Source of the DNA: an uncultured Prevotellaceae bacterium
GTDB lineage: Bacteria > Bacteroidota > Bacteroidia > Bacteroidales > Bacteroidaceae
Direction: 5' to 3'
Length of the DNA: 64,000 nt
Assembly (NCBI GenBank): GCA_947165505.1
Contig: CAMVAT010000001.1
Span: 112,958 to 176,957 of the forward strand
Shown: positions 55,059-63,935 of the stretch, in pieces
Position numbering within the stretch: position 1 is the stretch's first letter
How the letters are laid out: each line of letters begins with the position of its first letter
The notes under the pieces: model-generated
Seen by the model: the letters and a program-made list of their open reading frames with translations, nothing else
Database searches by the model: none
Told to the model about the DNA's origin: nothing
Program-made: the position numbers and the translations under genes

Positions 55059-55862
55059 TTATTCCTCCTCGTCCTCGCTCTCCTCGCGTGCGCGGCGCTC
55101 CTCGTCGATGGTCTGGAAGTCTTTCTTGCGGAGCACGAAACTGGTGCTGAGGTATTTCTCGCGCACCACCTTGTTGGCTGCCAGTTCCTCGGGCTTGCCC
55201 TGGAAGAGGATGCGCCCCTCGAAAAGCAGATAGGCGCGGTCGGTGATGGTGAGCGTCTCCTGCACATTATGGTCGGTGATGAGGATGCCGATGTTGCGGT
55301 ACTTCAACCGCCACACGATATGCTGGATATCCTCCACGGCGATAGGGTCAACGCCGGCGAAAGGCTCATCGAGCATGATAAACTTCGGGTCGATGGCCAG
55401 ACAACGGGCAATCTCGGTGCGGCGGCGCTCGCCTCCGGAGAGTTGGTCGCCCTTGTTTTTGCGCACCTTGTTCAGGCGGAACTCAGCAAGCAGGCTCTCC
55501 AGTTTCTCTTTCTGTTCCTTACGCGAGAGCTTGGTCATCTCGAGCACCGCGAGGATATTGTCTTCGACGCTCATCTTTCGAAATACGCTGGCCTCTTGCG
55601 GCAGGTAGCCGATACCGGCCCGCGCCCGTTTATACACGGGGTAGTCGGTGATGTCTTGGTCGTTGATGAAGATACGCCCGGCATTGGGGATAATGAGTCC
55701 GGTGGTCATATAAAACGACGTGGTCTTGCCGGCGCCATTGGGACCGAGCAGTCCTACGATCTCGCCCTGTCTGACGTTGATCGACACATCATTCACCACG
55801 GTGCGCTTGCCGTAGCGTTTCACGAGTCCCTCGGTGCGGAGCACCATATCTGTTTCGCCCAT
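55059..55862 (-). CDS. lptB: LPS transport ATPase LptB
   Basis: 267 aa from the start at 55862 ([28 protein letters not shown] at 55847 is also possible). The longer ORF extends through the divergent mlaE gene and is rejected. ABC ATPase motifs: Walker [14 protein letters not shown], signature [16 protein letters not shown], Walker [14 protein letters not shown], switch [10 protein letters not shown]. It powers the Lpt bridge that moves LPS to the surface. An acidic C-terminal tail ([15 protein letters not shown]) is longer than in E. coli. Confidence 0.93.
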   Translation of the reverse strand: MGETDMVLRTEGLVKRYGKRTVVNDVSINVRQGEIVGLLGPNGAGKTTSFYMTTGLIIPNAGRIFINDQDITDYPVYKRARAGIGYLPQEASVFRKMSVEDNILAVLEMTKLSRKEQKEKLESLLAEFRLNKVRKNKGDQLSGGERRRTEIARCLAIDPKFIMLDEPFAGVDPIAVEDIQHIVWRLKYRNIGILITDHNVQETLTITDRAYLLFEGRILFQGKPEELAANKVVREKYLSTSFVLRKKDFQTIDEERRAREESEDEEE

Positions 55863-55912
55863 ATTCGCTGTTATTACAATGTTTAGAAAAAGCCTGCTGT
55901 GATTGTATGCTG

Positions 55913-55943
55913 CAAAATTACCGCAAACCGAAGACAATACAAA
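55913..55943 (-). promoter_or_regulatory. Promoter of lptB
   Basis: Minus-strand TTTG (55940-55943), 19-nt spacer, TAATTTTG (55913-55920), then CAGC; about 50 nt of leader. Confidence 0.65.
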
Positions 55944-56087
55944 ATGAAAACGAGAGTTTTTATTTTGTATTGTTGAGGTGAAGCGTAATTTATTTAAAAT
56001 TACTGCAAAATTACTGAAAAATATCGATTCTGCGAATGAAATAAAAAATAATTTCTTTTCAGTGCGCGAGATATTTATATTTTTGGT

Positions 56088-56095
56088 TACTTTTG
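56088..56095 (+). promoter_or_regulatory. -7 element directly before mlaE
   Basis: TACTTTTG followed by CACC and the ATG of mlaE at 56100. The mRNA would start at or next to the start codon, so mlaE may be leaderless. -33 box weak. Confidence 0.5.
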
Positions 56096-56099
56096 CACC

Positions 56100-56840
56100 A
56101 TGATAAAAAAACTGCACACATTCGGTGAATACTTGTTGCTGATGGGGCGCGTGTTCAGCCGCCCGGAGCGCATGCGGATGTTTCTTAAGAAATATGTGAA
56201 AGAGATGTCGGCGCTGGGGGTCGATTCCATCGGCATCGTGCTGCTCATCTCCTTCTTCATCGGAGCCGTGATCTGCATCCAGATGAAACTGAACATTCAA
56301 AGCCCCTGGATGCCTCGGTTTGTCACCGGCTACACCACGCGCGAGATCATGCTGCTGGAGTTTTCGTCGTCTATCATGTGCTTGATATTAGCCGGTAAGG
56401 TGGGCAGCAACATCGCCTCGGAATTAGGCACGATGCGTGTGACACAGCAGATAGACGCTTTGGAAATCATGGGTGTCAATTCGGCATGCTATCTGATACT
56501 CCCCAAGATACTCGGCATGATCACCATCATGCCTTTCCTGGTCATCTTCAGCGCGGCCACGGGCATTCTCGGCGCATACGCCACTGCCATCGTGGGACAT
56601 GTGCTCAGTCCTGAAGACCTGACGGTGGGTTTGCAGCACGACTTCAACCCATGGTTCATCTGGATGAGCATCATCAAGAGTTCCGTCTTCGCCTTCATCA
56701 TATCGAGCGTATCGTCTTATTTCGGCTACAATGTCAATGGCGGCTCGGTAGAGGTGGGCAAGGCGAGCACCAGCGCGGTGGTGTCTAGCAGTGTGCTCAT
56801 CCTCTTCAGCGACGTGTTCCTCACCCAACTGCTGTCGTAA
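56100..56840 (+). CDS. mlaE: Mla phospholipid-transport permease MlaE
   Basis: 246 aa, about five membrane segments. MlaE-type (DUF140) permease of the ABC importer that moves phospholipids or other lipids between the membranes. Family marks: [40 protein letters not shown] and [15 protein letters not shown]. The N-terminus [20 protein letters not shown] matches relatives, so the ATG at 56100 is kept despite the close promoter. Divergent from lptB, upstream of mlaF. Confidence 0.93.
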   Translation: MIKKLHTFGEYLLLMGRVFSRPERMRMFLKKYVKEMSALGVDSIGIVLLISFFIGAVICIQMKLNIQSPWMPRFVTGYTTREIMLLEFSSSIMCLILAGKVGSNIASELGTMRVTQQIDALEIMGVNSACYLILPKILGMITIMPFLVIFSAATGILGAYATAIVGHVLSPEDLTVGLQHDFNPWFIWMSIIKSSVFAFIISSVSSYFGYNVNGGSVEVGKASTSAVVSSSVLILFSDVFLTQLLS

Positions 56841-56874
56841 CCCTACACTCCCAAACTCCTACTCTCCCCAAAAA

Positions 56875-57639
56875 ATGATAGAAGTCAACCACTTATACAA
56901 GACATTCGACGACAAGGAAGTGCTGCACGACATCAGTGCCCGCTTCGAAAACGGCCAGACCAACCTGATTATCGGTCAGAGCGGCTCGGGCAAGACCGTG
57001 CTGATGAAAAACCTGGTGGGCCTGCTCTCCCCCACCAGCGGCGAGGTGCTTTACGACGGGCGTGACTTCACGGCGATGAGCAAAAGCGAGAAGATTCATC
57101 TGCGCCGTGAAATGGGCATGATATTCCAAGGTGCGGCCTTGTTCGACTCCCTGTCGGTGTTGGAAAATGTGATGTTCCCGCTCGACATGTTTTCCAACAT
57201 GAACTACCGCGAACGAGTGCGCCGGGCGCAGGAATGCCTAGACAGGGTCAATCTGACCGAGGCACAGTCAAAATACCCCGGTGAGATCTCCGGCGGCATG
57301 CAGAAACGAGTGGCCATCGCCCGCGCCATCGTGCTCAACCCGCAATATCTGTTTTGCGACGAGCCCAACTCCGGTCTCGACCCTAAGACATCATTGGTCA
57401 TCGACGAACTGCTCAGCGGCATCACCAAGGAATATAACACCACCACCATCATCAACACCCACGACATGAACTCGGTGATGGGTATCGGCGAGCATATCAT
57501 TTTTATTTACCAGGGTAAGAAAGAATGGGAGGGCAACAAAGACATGGTCATCTCGTCGAACAATGAGCGGCTGAACGACCTGGTGTTTGCCTCAGACCTG
57601 TTTAAGAAAGTGAAACAAGCAGAAGAGCATGGCTTATAA
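56875..57639 (+). CDS. mlaF: Mla lipid-transport ATPase MlaF
   Basis: 254 aa from ATG 56875 (MIEVNHLYKTFDDKEVLHDI). ABC ATPase with Walker A IIGQSGSGKTVLMKNLVGLL, signature EISGGMQKRVAIARAIV, Walker B YLFCDEPNSGLDP and switch NTHDMNSV. Works with MlaE 34 nt upstream; the substrate-binding MlaD is not in the window. Confidence 0.93.
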   Translation: MIEVNHLYKTFDDKEVLHDISARFENGQTNLIIGQSGSGKTVLMKNLVGLLSPTSGEVLYDGRDFTAMSKSEKIHLRREMGMIFQGAALFDSLSVLENVMFPLDMFSNMNYRERVRRAQECLDRVNLTEAQSKYPGEISGGMQKRVAIARAIVLNPQYLFCDEPNSGLDPKTSLVIDELLSGITKEYNTTTIINTHDMNSVMGIGEHIIFIYQGKKEWEGNKDMVISSNNERLNDLVFASDLFKKVKQAEEHGL

Positions 57640-57670
57640 GGCATGACTTCCGCTACAAACCTATCTACAC

Positions 57671-58060
57671 TTATCTCATCATCCATAAAGAACCATTCCG
57701 CACCATGGGCACCATGATCTGCTCATTGCTGCCGTCTTGGTACGAGATGACGAGAAACACCTGCGCCGTCTGCGTCTCGGTGTCGATATCCGCACGCATG
57801 ATGCGCAAGCGCTCAATGCCCCCATGCTCCCTGTTCTGCTGCTCCATAAACATACGCGCATTGTCGGTGAGCTGCCGGCGATATGACTCAGGCATCTCGT
57901 CATAGCCGTCGATGCCTGCCACATAGTCATCATACTGACCTTGCAGCAGATAGTCGTAATAGAGGCGTGCCGTATTCGCCGCCTGCTCGTCGGTCTTGAT
58001 ATCAGACGAGCAAGCGGCGCACACAGCACACAGCAGACCGATGAACGCTACGTATCGCAT
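57671..58060 (-). CDS. Small lipoprotein with a DUF4878/SnoaL-like domain
   Basis: 129 aa. Lipoprotein signal peptide ending at the lipobox AVCAACSS (Cys17). The rest is a small alpha-plus-beta domain (ANTARLYYDYLLQGQYDDYV ... AQVFLVISYQDGSNEQIMVP) of the cystatin/NTF2-like sort found in many Bacteroidetes lipoproteins. No catalytic residues recognised. Nine nt after der; probably cotranscribed. Confidence 0.8.
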   Translation of the reverse strand: MRYVAFIGLLCAVCAACSSDIKTDEQAANTARLYYDYLLQGQYDDYVAGIDGYDEMPESYRRQLTDNARMFMEQQNREHGGIERLRIMRADIDTETQTAQVFLVISYQDGSNEQIMVPMVRNGSLWMMR

Positions 58061-58069
58061 ACCCCCTCT

Positions 58070-59383
58070 TTACTTCTGTCGGATAAAGATATTGATGGGA
58101 CATCCCGTCATGCGCCAGTTCTCACGTATCTTATTCTCCAAGAACCGGCGATACGGCTCTTTCACATACTGAGGCAGGTTGGCATAAAACACAAACGAGG
58201 GTATCTGCGTATTGGGCAATTGCATGCAATACTTGATTTTGATGTACTTACCCTTGACCGATGGTGGCGGGAAGGCCTCTATCAGCGGGAGCATCACCTC
58301 GTTGAGTTTTGAGGTGCCCACCTTGGCCGTTCTGTTTTGATACACCTCCTTGGCAGTCTCGAGCACTTTGAATATCCTCTGCTTGGTCATCGCCGACGCG
58401 AAGATGATGGGGAAGTCGGTGAAGGGAGCCATACGGTTGCGGATGGCCGATTCGAAGGTTTTGATGACCAACTGGCTCTTATCTTCCACCAAGTCCCATT
58501 TATTGACCACGACCACCAACGACTTATTGTTCTTCTGTATCAGTTGGAAGATGTTCATGTCTTGCGCCTCGATACCGCGCGTGGCATCGATCATCAGGAT
58601 GCACACATCCGAATTCTCGATGGCCCGTATGCTGCGCATCACCGAGTAGAACTCCAAGTCTTCTGTCACCTTGTTCTTGCGCCGTATGCCAGCGGTGTCA
58701 ACGAGATAGAAGTCGAAGCCGAACTTATCATACCGCGTGTAGATGCTGTCGCGCGTGGTGCCCGCTATCTCAGTCACGATATGCCTGTCTTCACCGATAA
58801 AGGCGTTGATGATGCTGCTCTTGCCCACGTTGGGGCGCCCCACGACGGCAAACCGGGGTATGCCCTCCTCAATGAGGTCGGCCCCGTCGCCTGTGAGTTT
58901 CTCCAGCACCAGGTCGAGCAAGTCGCCCGTGCCGCTGCCAGTGGCAGCACTGATGCAGTGAGGGTCGCCCAGTCCCAGTTTATAAAACTCAGCGGCGTCG
59001 CTATATGCGGCATAATTGTCTGATTTGTTGGCCACGAGGATGACAGGCAGTTTAGAGCGGCGCAAAATCATCGCCACGTCCTCGTCCCAATCGGTCAGTC
59101 CGTTCATCACATCCACCAAGAAGAGCACCAGGTCGGCCTCTTCGGTGGCCACAATCACCTGTTTGCGTATCTCCTCTTCGAAGATATCGTCTGAATTAAC
59201 CACCCATCCTCCGGTATCAACGACGGAGAATTCCCTTCCGTTCCACTCGCATTTGCCATATTGGCGGTCGCGTGTGGTGCCCGCCTCGCTGCTTACGATG
59301 GCACGCCTGGATTGCGTCAGGCGGTTAAAGAGTGTAGATTTGCCCACGTTGGGCCGACCTACTATCGCTACTAAATTTCCCAT
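58070..59383 (-). CDS. der: Ribosome assembly GTPase Der (EngA)
   Basis: 437 aa. Two tandem GTPase domains ([15 protein letters not shown] at 9 and [14 protein letters not shown] at about 178), with DTGGW and DTAGIRRK as G3 motifs and NKSD/NKWD as G4, then a KH-like C-terminal domain ([19 protein letters not shown]). Needed for 50S maturation; pairs functionally with Era upstream. Confidence 0.97.
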   Translation of the reverse strand: MGNLVAIVGRPNVGKSTLFNRLTQSRRAIVSSEAGTTRDRQYGKCEWNGREFSVVDTGGWVVNSDDIFEEEIRKQVIVATEEADLVLFLVDVMNGLTDWDEDVAMILRRSKLPVILVANKSDNYAAYSDAAEFYKLGLGDPHCISAATGSGTGDLLDLVLEKLTGDGADLIEEGIPRFAVVGRPNVGKSSIINAFIGEDRHIVTEIAGTTRDSIYTRYDKFGFDFYLVDTAGIRRKNKVTEDLEFYSVMRSIRAIENSDVCILMIDATRGIEAQDMNIFQLIQKNNKSLVVVVNKWDLVEDKSQLVIKTFESAIRNRMAPFTDFPIIFASAMTKQRIFKVLETAKEVYQNRTAKVGTSKLNEVMLPLIEAFPPPSVKGKYIKIKYCMQLPNTQIPSFVFYANLPQYVKEPYRRFLENKIRENWRMTGCPINIFIRQK

Positions 59384-59399
59384 TTCCTAATCATTTTTT

Positions 59400-59552
59400 T
59401 AGAGGTGAGAGGTTTGCAGGGGGCAAGGGGCAGGGGGCAAGGGGCAGGAGATATGCTCCCGAACACCAACCCGTGTAAGAACACTCAACCCTAAACCCTC
59501 ATCCCTAAACCCTCAACCCTAAACTTTAAACCTAAAACTTTAAACCTAAAGC
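59400..59552. repeat. GGGGCAAGGGGCAGG and CCCTAAACCCTC tracts between era and der
   Basis: GGGGGCAAGGGGCAGGGGGC around 59418-59446 and ACCCTAAACCCTCATCCCTA / CTTTAAACCTAAAACTTTAA around 59490-59550. Short-period runs without coding potential. Confidence 0.75.
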
Positions 59553-59554
59553 CC

Positions 59555-60436
59555 TCACTCCGGATTATACCCGAAGGCGTCAAGTTCACGTTGTGAACTG
59601 CGCCAGTCTTTATCTACCTTGACATAAGTCTCCAGGAAGATGGGCTTCCCGAAAAACCTTTCCAACGCCTTTCTGCTCTCTGTCCCCACCTTTTTCAGGG
59701 CATAGCCCTGATGCCCGATGATGATGCCCTTCTGGCTCTCGCGCTCCACGTAGATGACGGCACGTATGTCGATACGTTTGTCACTCTCCTTAAACGACTC
59801 TACGGTCACCTCCACCGAATAGGGTATTTCCTTGTCGTAATAGAGCAGTATCTTCTCGCGTATGATTTCCGACACAAAGAAACGCGCGGGTTTGTCGGTC
59901 AACTGGTCTTTCTCGAAATAAGGCGGCGAGTCGGGCAGCAGCTCCTGAATACGTTTGAGGAGCATGTCAGTGCCGAACTTATTGAGGGCGGAGATCGGCA
60001 ATATCTCTGCTTTTGGCAGCAAGGAGTGCCATTTCTCGACCAGGTCGCCCAACGCCTTTTGGTCGCTCTGGTCTATTTTGTTGATGAGCAAGAGCACCGG
60101 TATGGTCATTTTCTGTACCTTCTCCAGGAAGTCCATGTTCTTCTCCGGGTTCTCCACCACGTCGGTCACATAGAGCAGCACATCGGCGTCGGCGAGTGCC
60201 GACTCAGAGAATGCGAGCATCGACTCCTGCAACTTATAGTTGGGCTTGAGCACCCCTGGGGTATCAGAGAACACGATTTGCATATCGTCGGTATTGACGA
60301 TACCCATGATGCGATGCCTTGTGGTCTGAGCCTTGAAGGTGGCGATAGAGATGCGCTCGCCCACCAATTGGTTCATCAGCGTTGATTTACCCACATTGGG
60401 GTTGCCCACGATATTTACGAAACCTGCCTTATGCAT
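59555..60436 (-). CDS. era: Ribosome assembly GTPase Era
   Basis: 293 aa from ATG 60436 ([20 protein letters not shown]); the longer ORF N-terminus is rejected. GTPase domain with GNPNVGKST, DTPGV and LINKIDQS. The C-terminal KH domain (RESQKGIIIGHQGYALKKVG) binds the 3' end of 16S rRNA. Located between fabH and der. Confidence 0.97.
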   Translation of the reverse strand: MHKAGFVNIVGNPNVGKSTLMNQLVGERISIATFKAQTTRHRIMGIVNTDDMQIVFSDTPGVLKPNYKLQESMLAFSESALADADVLLYVTDVVENPEKNMDFLEKVQKMTIPVLLLINKIDQSDQKALGDLVEKWHSLLPKAEILPISALNKFGTDMLLKRIQELLPDSPPYFEKDQLTDKPARFFVSEIIREKILLYYDKEIPYSVEVTVESFKESDKRIDIRAVIYVERESQKGIIIGHQGYALKKVGTESRKALERFFGKPIFLETYVKVDKDWRSSQRELDAFGYNPE

Positions 60437-60507
60437 ACGATACTGTTGTGCCAAAAAAACGCATTCTTTCATAAGAGGAAGGATGCGTTTGATATTGTTG
60501 ATTACGT

Positions 60508-61530
60508 TTATTTCACCGGAGTATTGACAGCCGCGCCGTCATACCCCCATTTCAAGTAGGAAGCGCCATGTACGAATCCCGCTCCGAAGGCTGTGAGTAT
60601 CAGGTTGTCGCCCTTCCTGAGCTTCGACTCATACTCCCAGAGAGCCAATGGTATCGTGCCAGCCGAGGTGTTTCCGAAATGCTCGATATTGACCATCACC
60701 TGCTCCATGGGCAGTTCCAGCCGTTTGGCCACCGCCTCGATGATACGCATATTAGCCTGATGAGGCACCACCCATTGGATATTGTCCTTATTCAGTCCGT
60801 TGCGCTCGGCTATGATGGCACAATCGTTGCTCATGTTGGTCACGGCATAGCGGAACACGGTGCGCCCCTCTTGATAGAGGTAGTGCAACCGATGATCGAC
60901 GGTGAAGTGCGATGCGGGGCATACCGACCCGCCTGCCTTGAGGTGCAGGAAGGGCAGCCCTTTGCCGTCGGTACGGAAATAGGAGTCTTGGTATCCCACC
61001 TCCTCGTCTTCTGTCGCTTCTACGAGCACAGCGCCAGCGCCATCGCCGAACAGCGGGCATGTGGCCCTGTCCTTGTAATCGACCACCGACGACATTTTAT
61101 CGGCACCGATGATGATGACCTTGTTGTATCGTCCGGACTCGATCATGCACGCCACGGTATCGAGCGTATAGAGGAATCCGCAGCAGGCGGCCCAGAAGTC
61201 GAAGGCATGCGCATTCTTGAGTCCGAGCTTGCCCAGGACGATCGATGCCGTGGAGGGGAACTGGTAGTCGGCTGTCGAGGTGGTCAGGATGAGAGCGTCG
61301 ATGCTGTCTGGATCGACACCCGTCTTCTGCATCAGCTGCTTGGCGGCCTTACGTGCCAAGTATGATGTGCCCAGCCCCTCTTCGGTGAGGATGCGCCGCT
61401 CCTTGATGCCCACGCGAGTCATAATCCACTCGTCGTTGGTCTCGACCATGCGCGACAGCTCCTCATTGTTGAGGATATAGTCGGGCACATAGCCACCCAC
61501 GCCAGTGATGACCGCTCTACGCTTACCCAT
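60508..61530 (-). CDS. fabH: Beta-ketoacyl-ACP synthase III
   Basis: 340 aa. Starts fatty-acid synthesis by joining acetyl-CoA and malonyl-ACP. Active-site Cys in DFWAACCGFLYTLD, His in WVVPHQANMRIIEA, Asn in HFGNTSAGTIPLAL. Start shares one base with the rpmF stop, so the two are coupled; membrane-lipid and ribosome genes share this operon. Confidence 0.97.
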   Translation of the reverse strand: MGKRRAVITGVGGYVPDYILNNEELSRMVETNDEWIMTRVGIKERRILTEEGLGTSYLARKAAKQLMQKTGVDPDSIDALILTTSTADYQFPSTASIVLGKLGLKNAHAFDFWAACCGFLYTLDTVACMIESGRYNKVIIIGADKMSSVVDYKDRATCPLFGDGAGAVLVEATEDEEVGYQDSYFRTDGKGLPFLHLKAGGSVCPASHFTVDHRLHYLYQEGRTVFRYAVTNMSNDCAIIAERNGLNKDNIQWVVPHQANMRIIEAVAKRLELPMEQVMVNIEHFGNTSAGTIPLALWEYESKLRKGDNLILTAFGAGFVHGASYLKWGYDGAAVNTPVK

Positions 61531-61718
61531 TATTCAGCTACTTCTTCCTTAACGATTGCTACCTTGCCTCTGTAATAGCCACAGGTGGGGCATACGGTGT
61601 GATACACATAATACGCACCGCAGTTGGGGCATACTGCCAATGTGGGTACAACTGCCTTATCGTGCGTTCTTCTTTTCGCGGTACGAGTCTTTGACTGTCT
61701 TCTTTTAGGATGTGCCAT
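61530..61718 (-). CDS. rpmF: 50S ribosomal protein L32
   Basis: 62 aa. Zinc-ribbon form: MAHPKRRQSKTRTAKRRTHD followed by CPNCGAYYVYHTVCPTCGYY with both CxxC pairs, unlike the zinc-free L36 of this genome. Between the DUF177 gene and fabH, a common bacterial order. Confidence 0.96.
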   Translation of the reverse strand: MAHPKRRQSKTRTAKRRTHDKAVVPTLAVCPNCGAYYVYHTVCPTCGYYRGKVAIVKEEVAE

Positions 61719-61723
61719 TGTTG

Positions 61724-62251
61724 TTAATCGTTTAATATTGTTTTTAATTTTTCAAGTTCACTCCAACGCGGATCGTCCGGCTGCTCACCACCACTGCTTC
61801 GGGCAGCGGAATGCCTCTCAAGGACCTTCATCATCGCAGGGTTGCATTTCCCAGGTTCATGCACATGCTTGATGGGTATGGCCAGCACTATCATCTCATA
61901 GAGGAACCACGATGTGTCGATGATGCCTTCGCGCTCATCCACGGTCACCGTGTCGTCCTCTTCAGCGTATTCGTTACCTAATTTCACCGCCAGGTTGTTG
62001 GTGGCCTCTACGGGCTGCTCCATATCGTCCAGACACAGGTCGCAAGGCACGACCACTCGTCCTTGCACCCCCATCTCCAGCCTGAAGTCGTTCCCGACTT
62101 TGGTCACCCTCACAGTGGCGTTCACGTCGCCATGTTGCACATCGCGCCCTTCGACGGCTGCGAAGAAATCATCATCAAGATGCAGCTCAAAGGTTTCTGT
62201 ATCAGCCTTTAAGCCCAACAAATTGATATGATATTTCTCCAAACTGCACAT
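61724..62251 (-). CDS. DUF177 (YceD-type) protein
   Basis: 175 aa from ATG 62251 (MCSLEKYHINLLGLKADTET); the upstream Met at 62263 lies inside the promoter and is rejected. It has the DUF177 core and the conserved cluster VVPCDLCLDDMEQPVEATNN, with two Cys. YceD-type proteins lie before rpmF and help 23S/50S biogenesis in plants and bacteria. An acidic middle (EEDDTVTVDEREGIIDTSWF) is typical. Confidence 0.85.
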   Translation of the reverse strand: MCSLEKYHINLLGLKADTETFELHLDDDFFAAVEGRDVQHGDVNATVRVTKVGNDFRLEMGVQGRVVVPCDLCLDDMEQPVEATNNLAVKLGNEYAEEDDTVTVDEREGIIDTSWFLYEMIVLAIPIKHVHEPGKCNPAMMKVLERHSAARSSGGEQPDDPRWSELEKLKTILND

Positions 62252-62260
62252 AACGGGCTG

Positions 62261-62268
62261 CAAAGTTA
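62261..62268 (-). promoter_or_regulatory. -7 element directly before the DUF177 gene
   Basis: Minus-strand TAACTTTG followed by CAGCCC, ten nt before the start at 62251. The mRNA would have a 5' end only a few nt from the start codon. Confidence 0.5.
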
Positions 62269-62379
62269 CGAATAATTTTCATAATGAGCAAATTATCACG
62301 TTTTTTTTGCAAAAAAACGTCCACATCCTTTGTTTCGTGCGTGTGGCAGGCGCTCAACGGTCTTGCCTCACACAGCAGT

Positions 62380-63546
62380 TCATTTATCGAGTTCGATGCG
62401 GAAGGTAGTCCCTTTCCCCACCTCAGAACTTTTCACGAATATTTTGCCGTGGTGATATTCCTCTACGATACGCTTGGCAAGCGAGAGGCCGAGTCCCCAA
62501 CCGCGCTTTTTGGTGGTGAAGCCGGGGCGGAACACATTTCGGATGTCTTTCTTCCGGATGCCTTTGCCCGTATCGGCCACCTCGATGACTGCTTGATGCT
62601 CTGTATCCTCTACATGCAACGTGATGGTGCCTCCGTCGGCACCCATCGCATCGACGGCATTCTTTGAGAGGTTCTCTATCACCCATTCAAAGAGCGAGGC
62701 ATTAATGCTCACCACCACATCATGGTCGGGAAAGTCCTTCACCATCTTCACCTTGTTAGACGTGCGCCGGTCCATGTAGTCGATGACATGCTCCATCACC
62801 TCGTTGAGGCTCGACGGCACGGGTTCGGGCAGAGAGCCGATTTTCGAGAAGCGGTCGGCAATAAGTTGAAGCCGTTTCACATCCTTGTCCATCTCCGGCA
62901 GCAGGTCATCTTCAGGATAGTTCTCTTTCAGCATCTCTGTCCACGCCATGAGCGATGAGATGGGTGTGCCCAACTGATGAGCCGTCTCTTTAGAGAGTCC
63001 CACCCACACTTTATTCTGTTCAGCTCGCTTGGATGTGAGCAAGGCGAAAATGGCGATGACCACGAAAATCATCACGATGCCCAGTTGCACGTAAGGCCAC
63101 ATCGAGAGGCGTTTGATCATCACCGAGTCATCGTAGCAGACATATTGATAGTCGGAGTGCTGCTCGTCGCCCACATCAATTTTTATGAACTGCCCCTCCT
63201 TGAGCCATTTCCCGCCCAGATAAGCCACTTGCCGAAGCGTGTCTTCGTAAGAGCCTCCATTTAGCGTGACATTTCTGAAATCCTGTGCTTGGTGGTCTGC
63301 GTTGAGCACGACCACAGGTATGGTATTATTCTCGTCGAGCACCTTCAGCACCAAGCCCAGGTCTGTATTCTCGTCGGCCGCATTAAACGAACGTATGGCC
63401 TCGGCCCACACTCCCATCTTGTTGCGCTCCTCGATCGACAGGTCATGCACCAGTGCATGCGACACGACAAGCGATGCTACCGCTATCAAGATAGCGGCAA
63501 TCACCAAGACGATTTTCACCTGTCGTATTCTGTCAGTCCACTGCAT
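62380..63546 (-). CDS. Membrane sensor histidine kinase
   Basis: 388 aa. Two membrane helices flank a periplasmic region of about 110 aa (roughly 35-145; IVMIFVVIAIFALLT is the second helix). No clear HAMP. The dimerisation H-box is LSKETAHQLGTPISSLMAWT with the His at about 187. ATP-binding motifs: NLSKNAVDAMG (N), IEVADTGKGI (G1), RGWGLGLSLAKRIVE (G2). No response regulator is next to it, so it is an orphan in this window; the signal is unknown. Confidence 0.92.
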   Translation of the reverse strand: MQWTDRIRQVKIVLVIAAILIAVASLVVSHALVHDLSIEERNKMGVWAEAIRSFNAADENTDLGLVLKVLDENNTIPVVVLNADHQAQDFRNVTLNGGSYEDTLRQVAYLGGKWLKEGQFIKIDVGDEQHSDYQYVCYDDSVMIKRLSMWPYVQLGIVMIFVVIAIFALLTSKRAEQNKVWVGLSKETAHQLGTPISSLMAWTEMLKENYPEDDLLPEMDKDVKRLQLIADRFSKIGSLPEPVPSSLNEVMEHVIDYMDRRTSNKVKMVKDFPDHDVVVSINASLFEWVIENLSKNAVDAMGADGGTITLHVEDTEHQAVIEVADTGKGIRKKDIRNVFRPGFTTKKRGWGLGLSLAKRIVEEYHHGKIFVKSSEVGKGTTFRIELDK

Positions 63547-63611
63547 GACTATTAAACGCAGAAAGGCTTTAATTATTGTATTTTAGGGCTAGGGGCAGAA
63601 ATATAGAGGTG

Positions 63612-63696
63612 AGAGGTAAGAGGTGAGAGGTGAGAGAATACCACGCCAATAATGGCAGGCTCTAAGCTATTCTCTTACCTCTCACCTCTTACCTCT
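63612..63696. repeat. 29-bp inverted pair of GAGGTAAGAG repeats
   Basis: AGAGGTAAGAGGTGAGAGGT... (63612-63640) and its reverse complement (63668-63696) match over 29 bp with one mismatch (a G-U if transcribed) around a 27-nt loop, between the histidine kinase and the 5S terminator. Confidence 0.8.
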
Positions 63697-63702
63697 AACC
63701 AC

Positions 63703-63732
63703 AAAAAAAAGACACGCCTTAGAAAGCGTGTC
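63703..63732 (-). terminator. Terminator after the rRNA operon
   Basis: GACACGC (63711-63717) and GCGTGTC (63726-63732) with U/A runs on both sides, so it may act in both directions; closes the 23S-5S unit. Confidence 0.85.
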
Positions 63733-63746
63733 TTTTTTGAAAAAAA

Positions 63747-63855
63747 GGCGGCCACCTACTCTCCCACATTGCATTGCAGTACCATCGGCGCAGGCGGGCT
63801 TAACTTCTCTGTTCGGGATGGGAAGAGGTGGGACCCCGCCGCAATAACCACCTGA
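63747..63855 (-). rRNA. rrf: 5S ribosomal RNA
   Basis: On the minus strand: TCAGGTGGTTATTGCGGCGG ... CCCACCTCTTCCCATCCCGA ... GTGGGAGAGTAGGTGGCCGC. The conserved 5S helices are recognisable; ends are approximate by a few nt. Confidence 0.93.
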
Positions 63856-63935
63856 TAAGGGGGTTGACATCTACGACACGCGATAACTGATTTTTTTCAA
63901 CAAAGACACCGGATACAGCCGAAGGCACGGCACGG

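Noticed and set aside
55863-56300. N-terminal extension of lptB
   Set aside because: Runs antisense through mlaE; the LptB family starts near MVLRTEGL.
59490-59552. Eukaryotic telomere-like CCCTAAA repeats
   Set aside because: Only a few imperfect words in a bacterial intergenic gap; same style as other low-complexity tracts.
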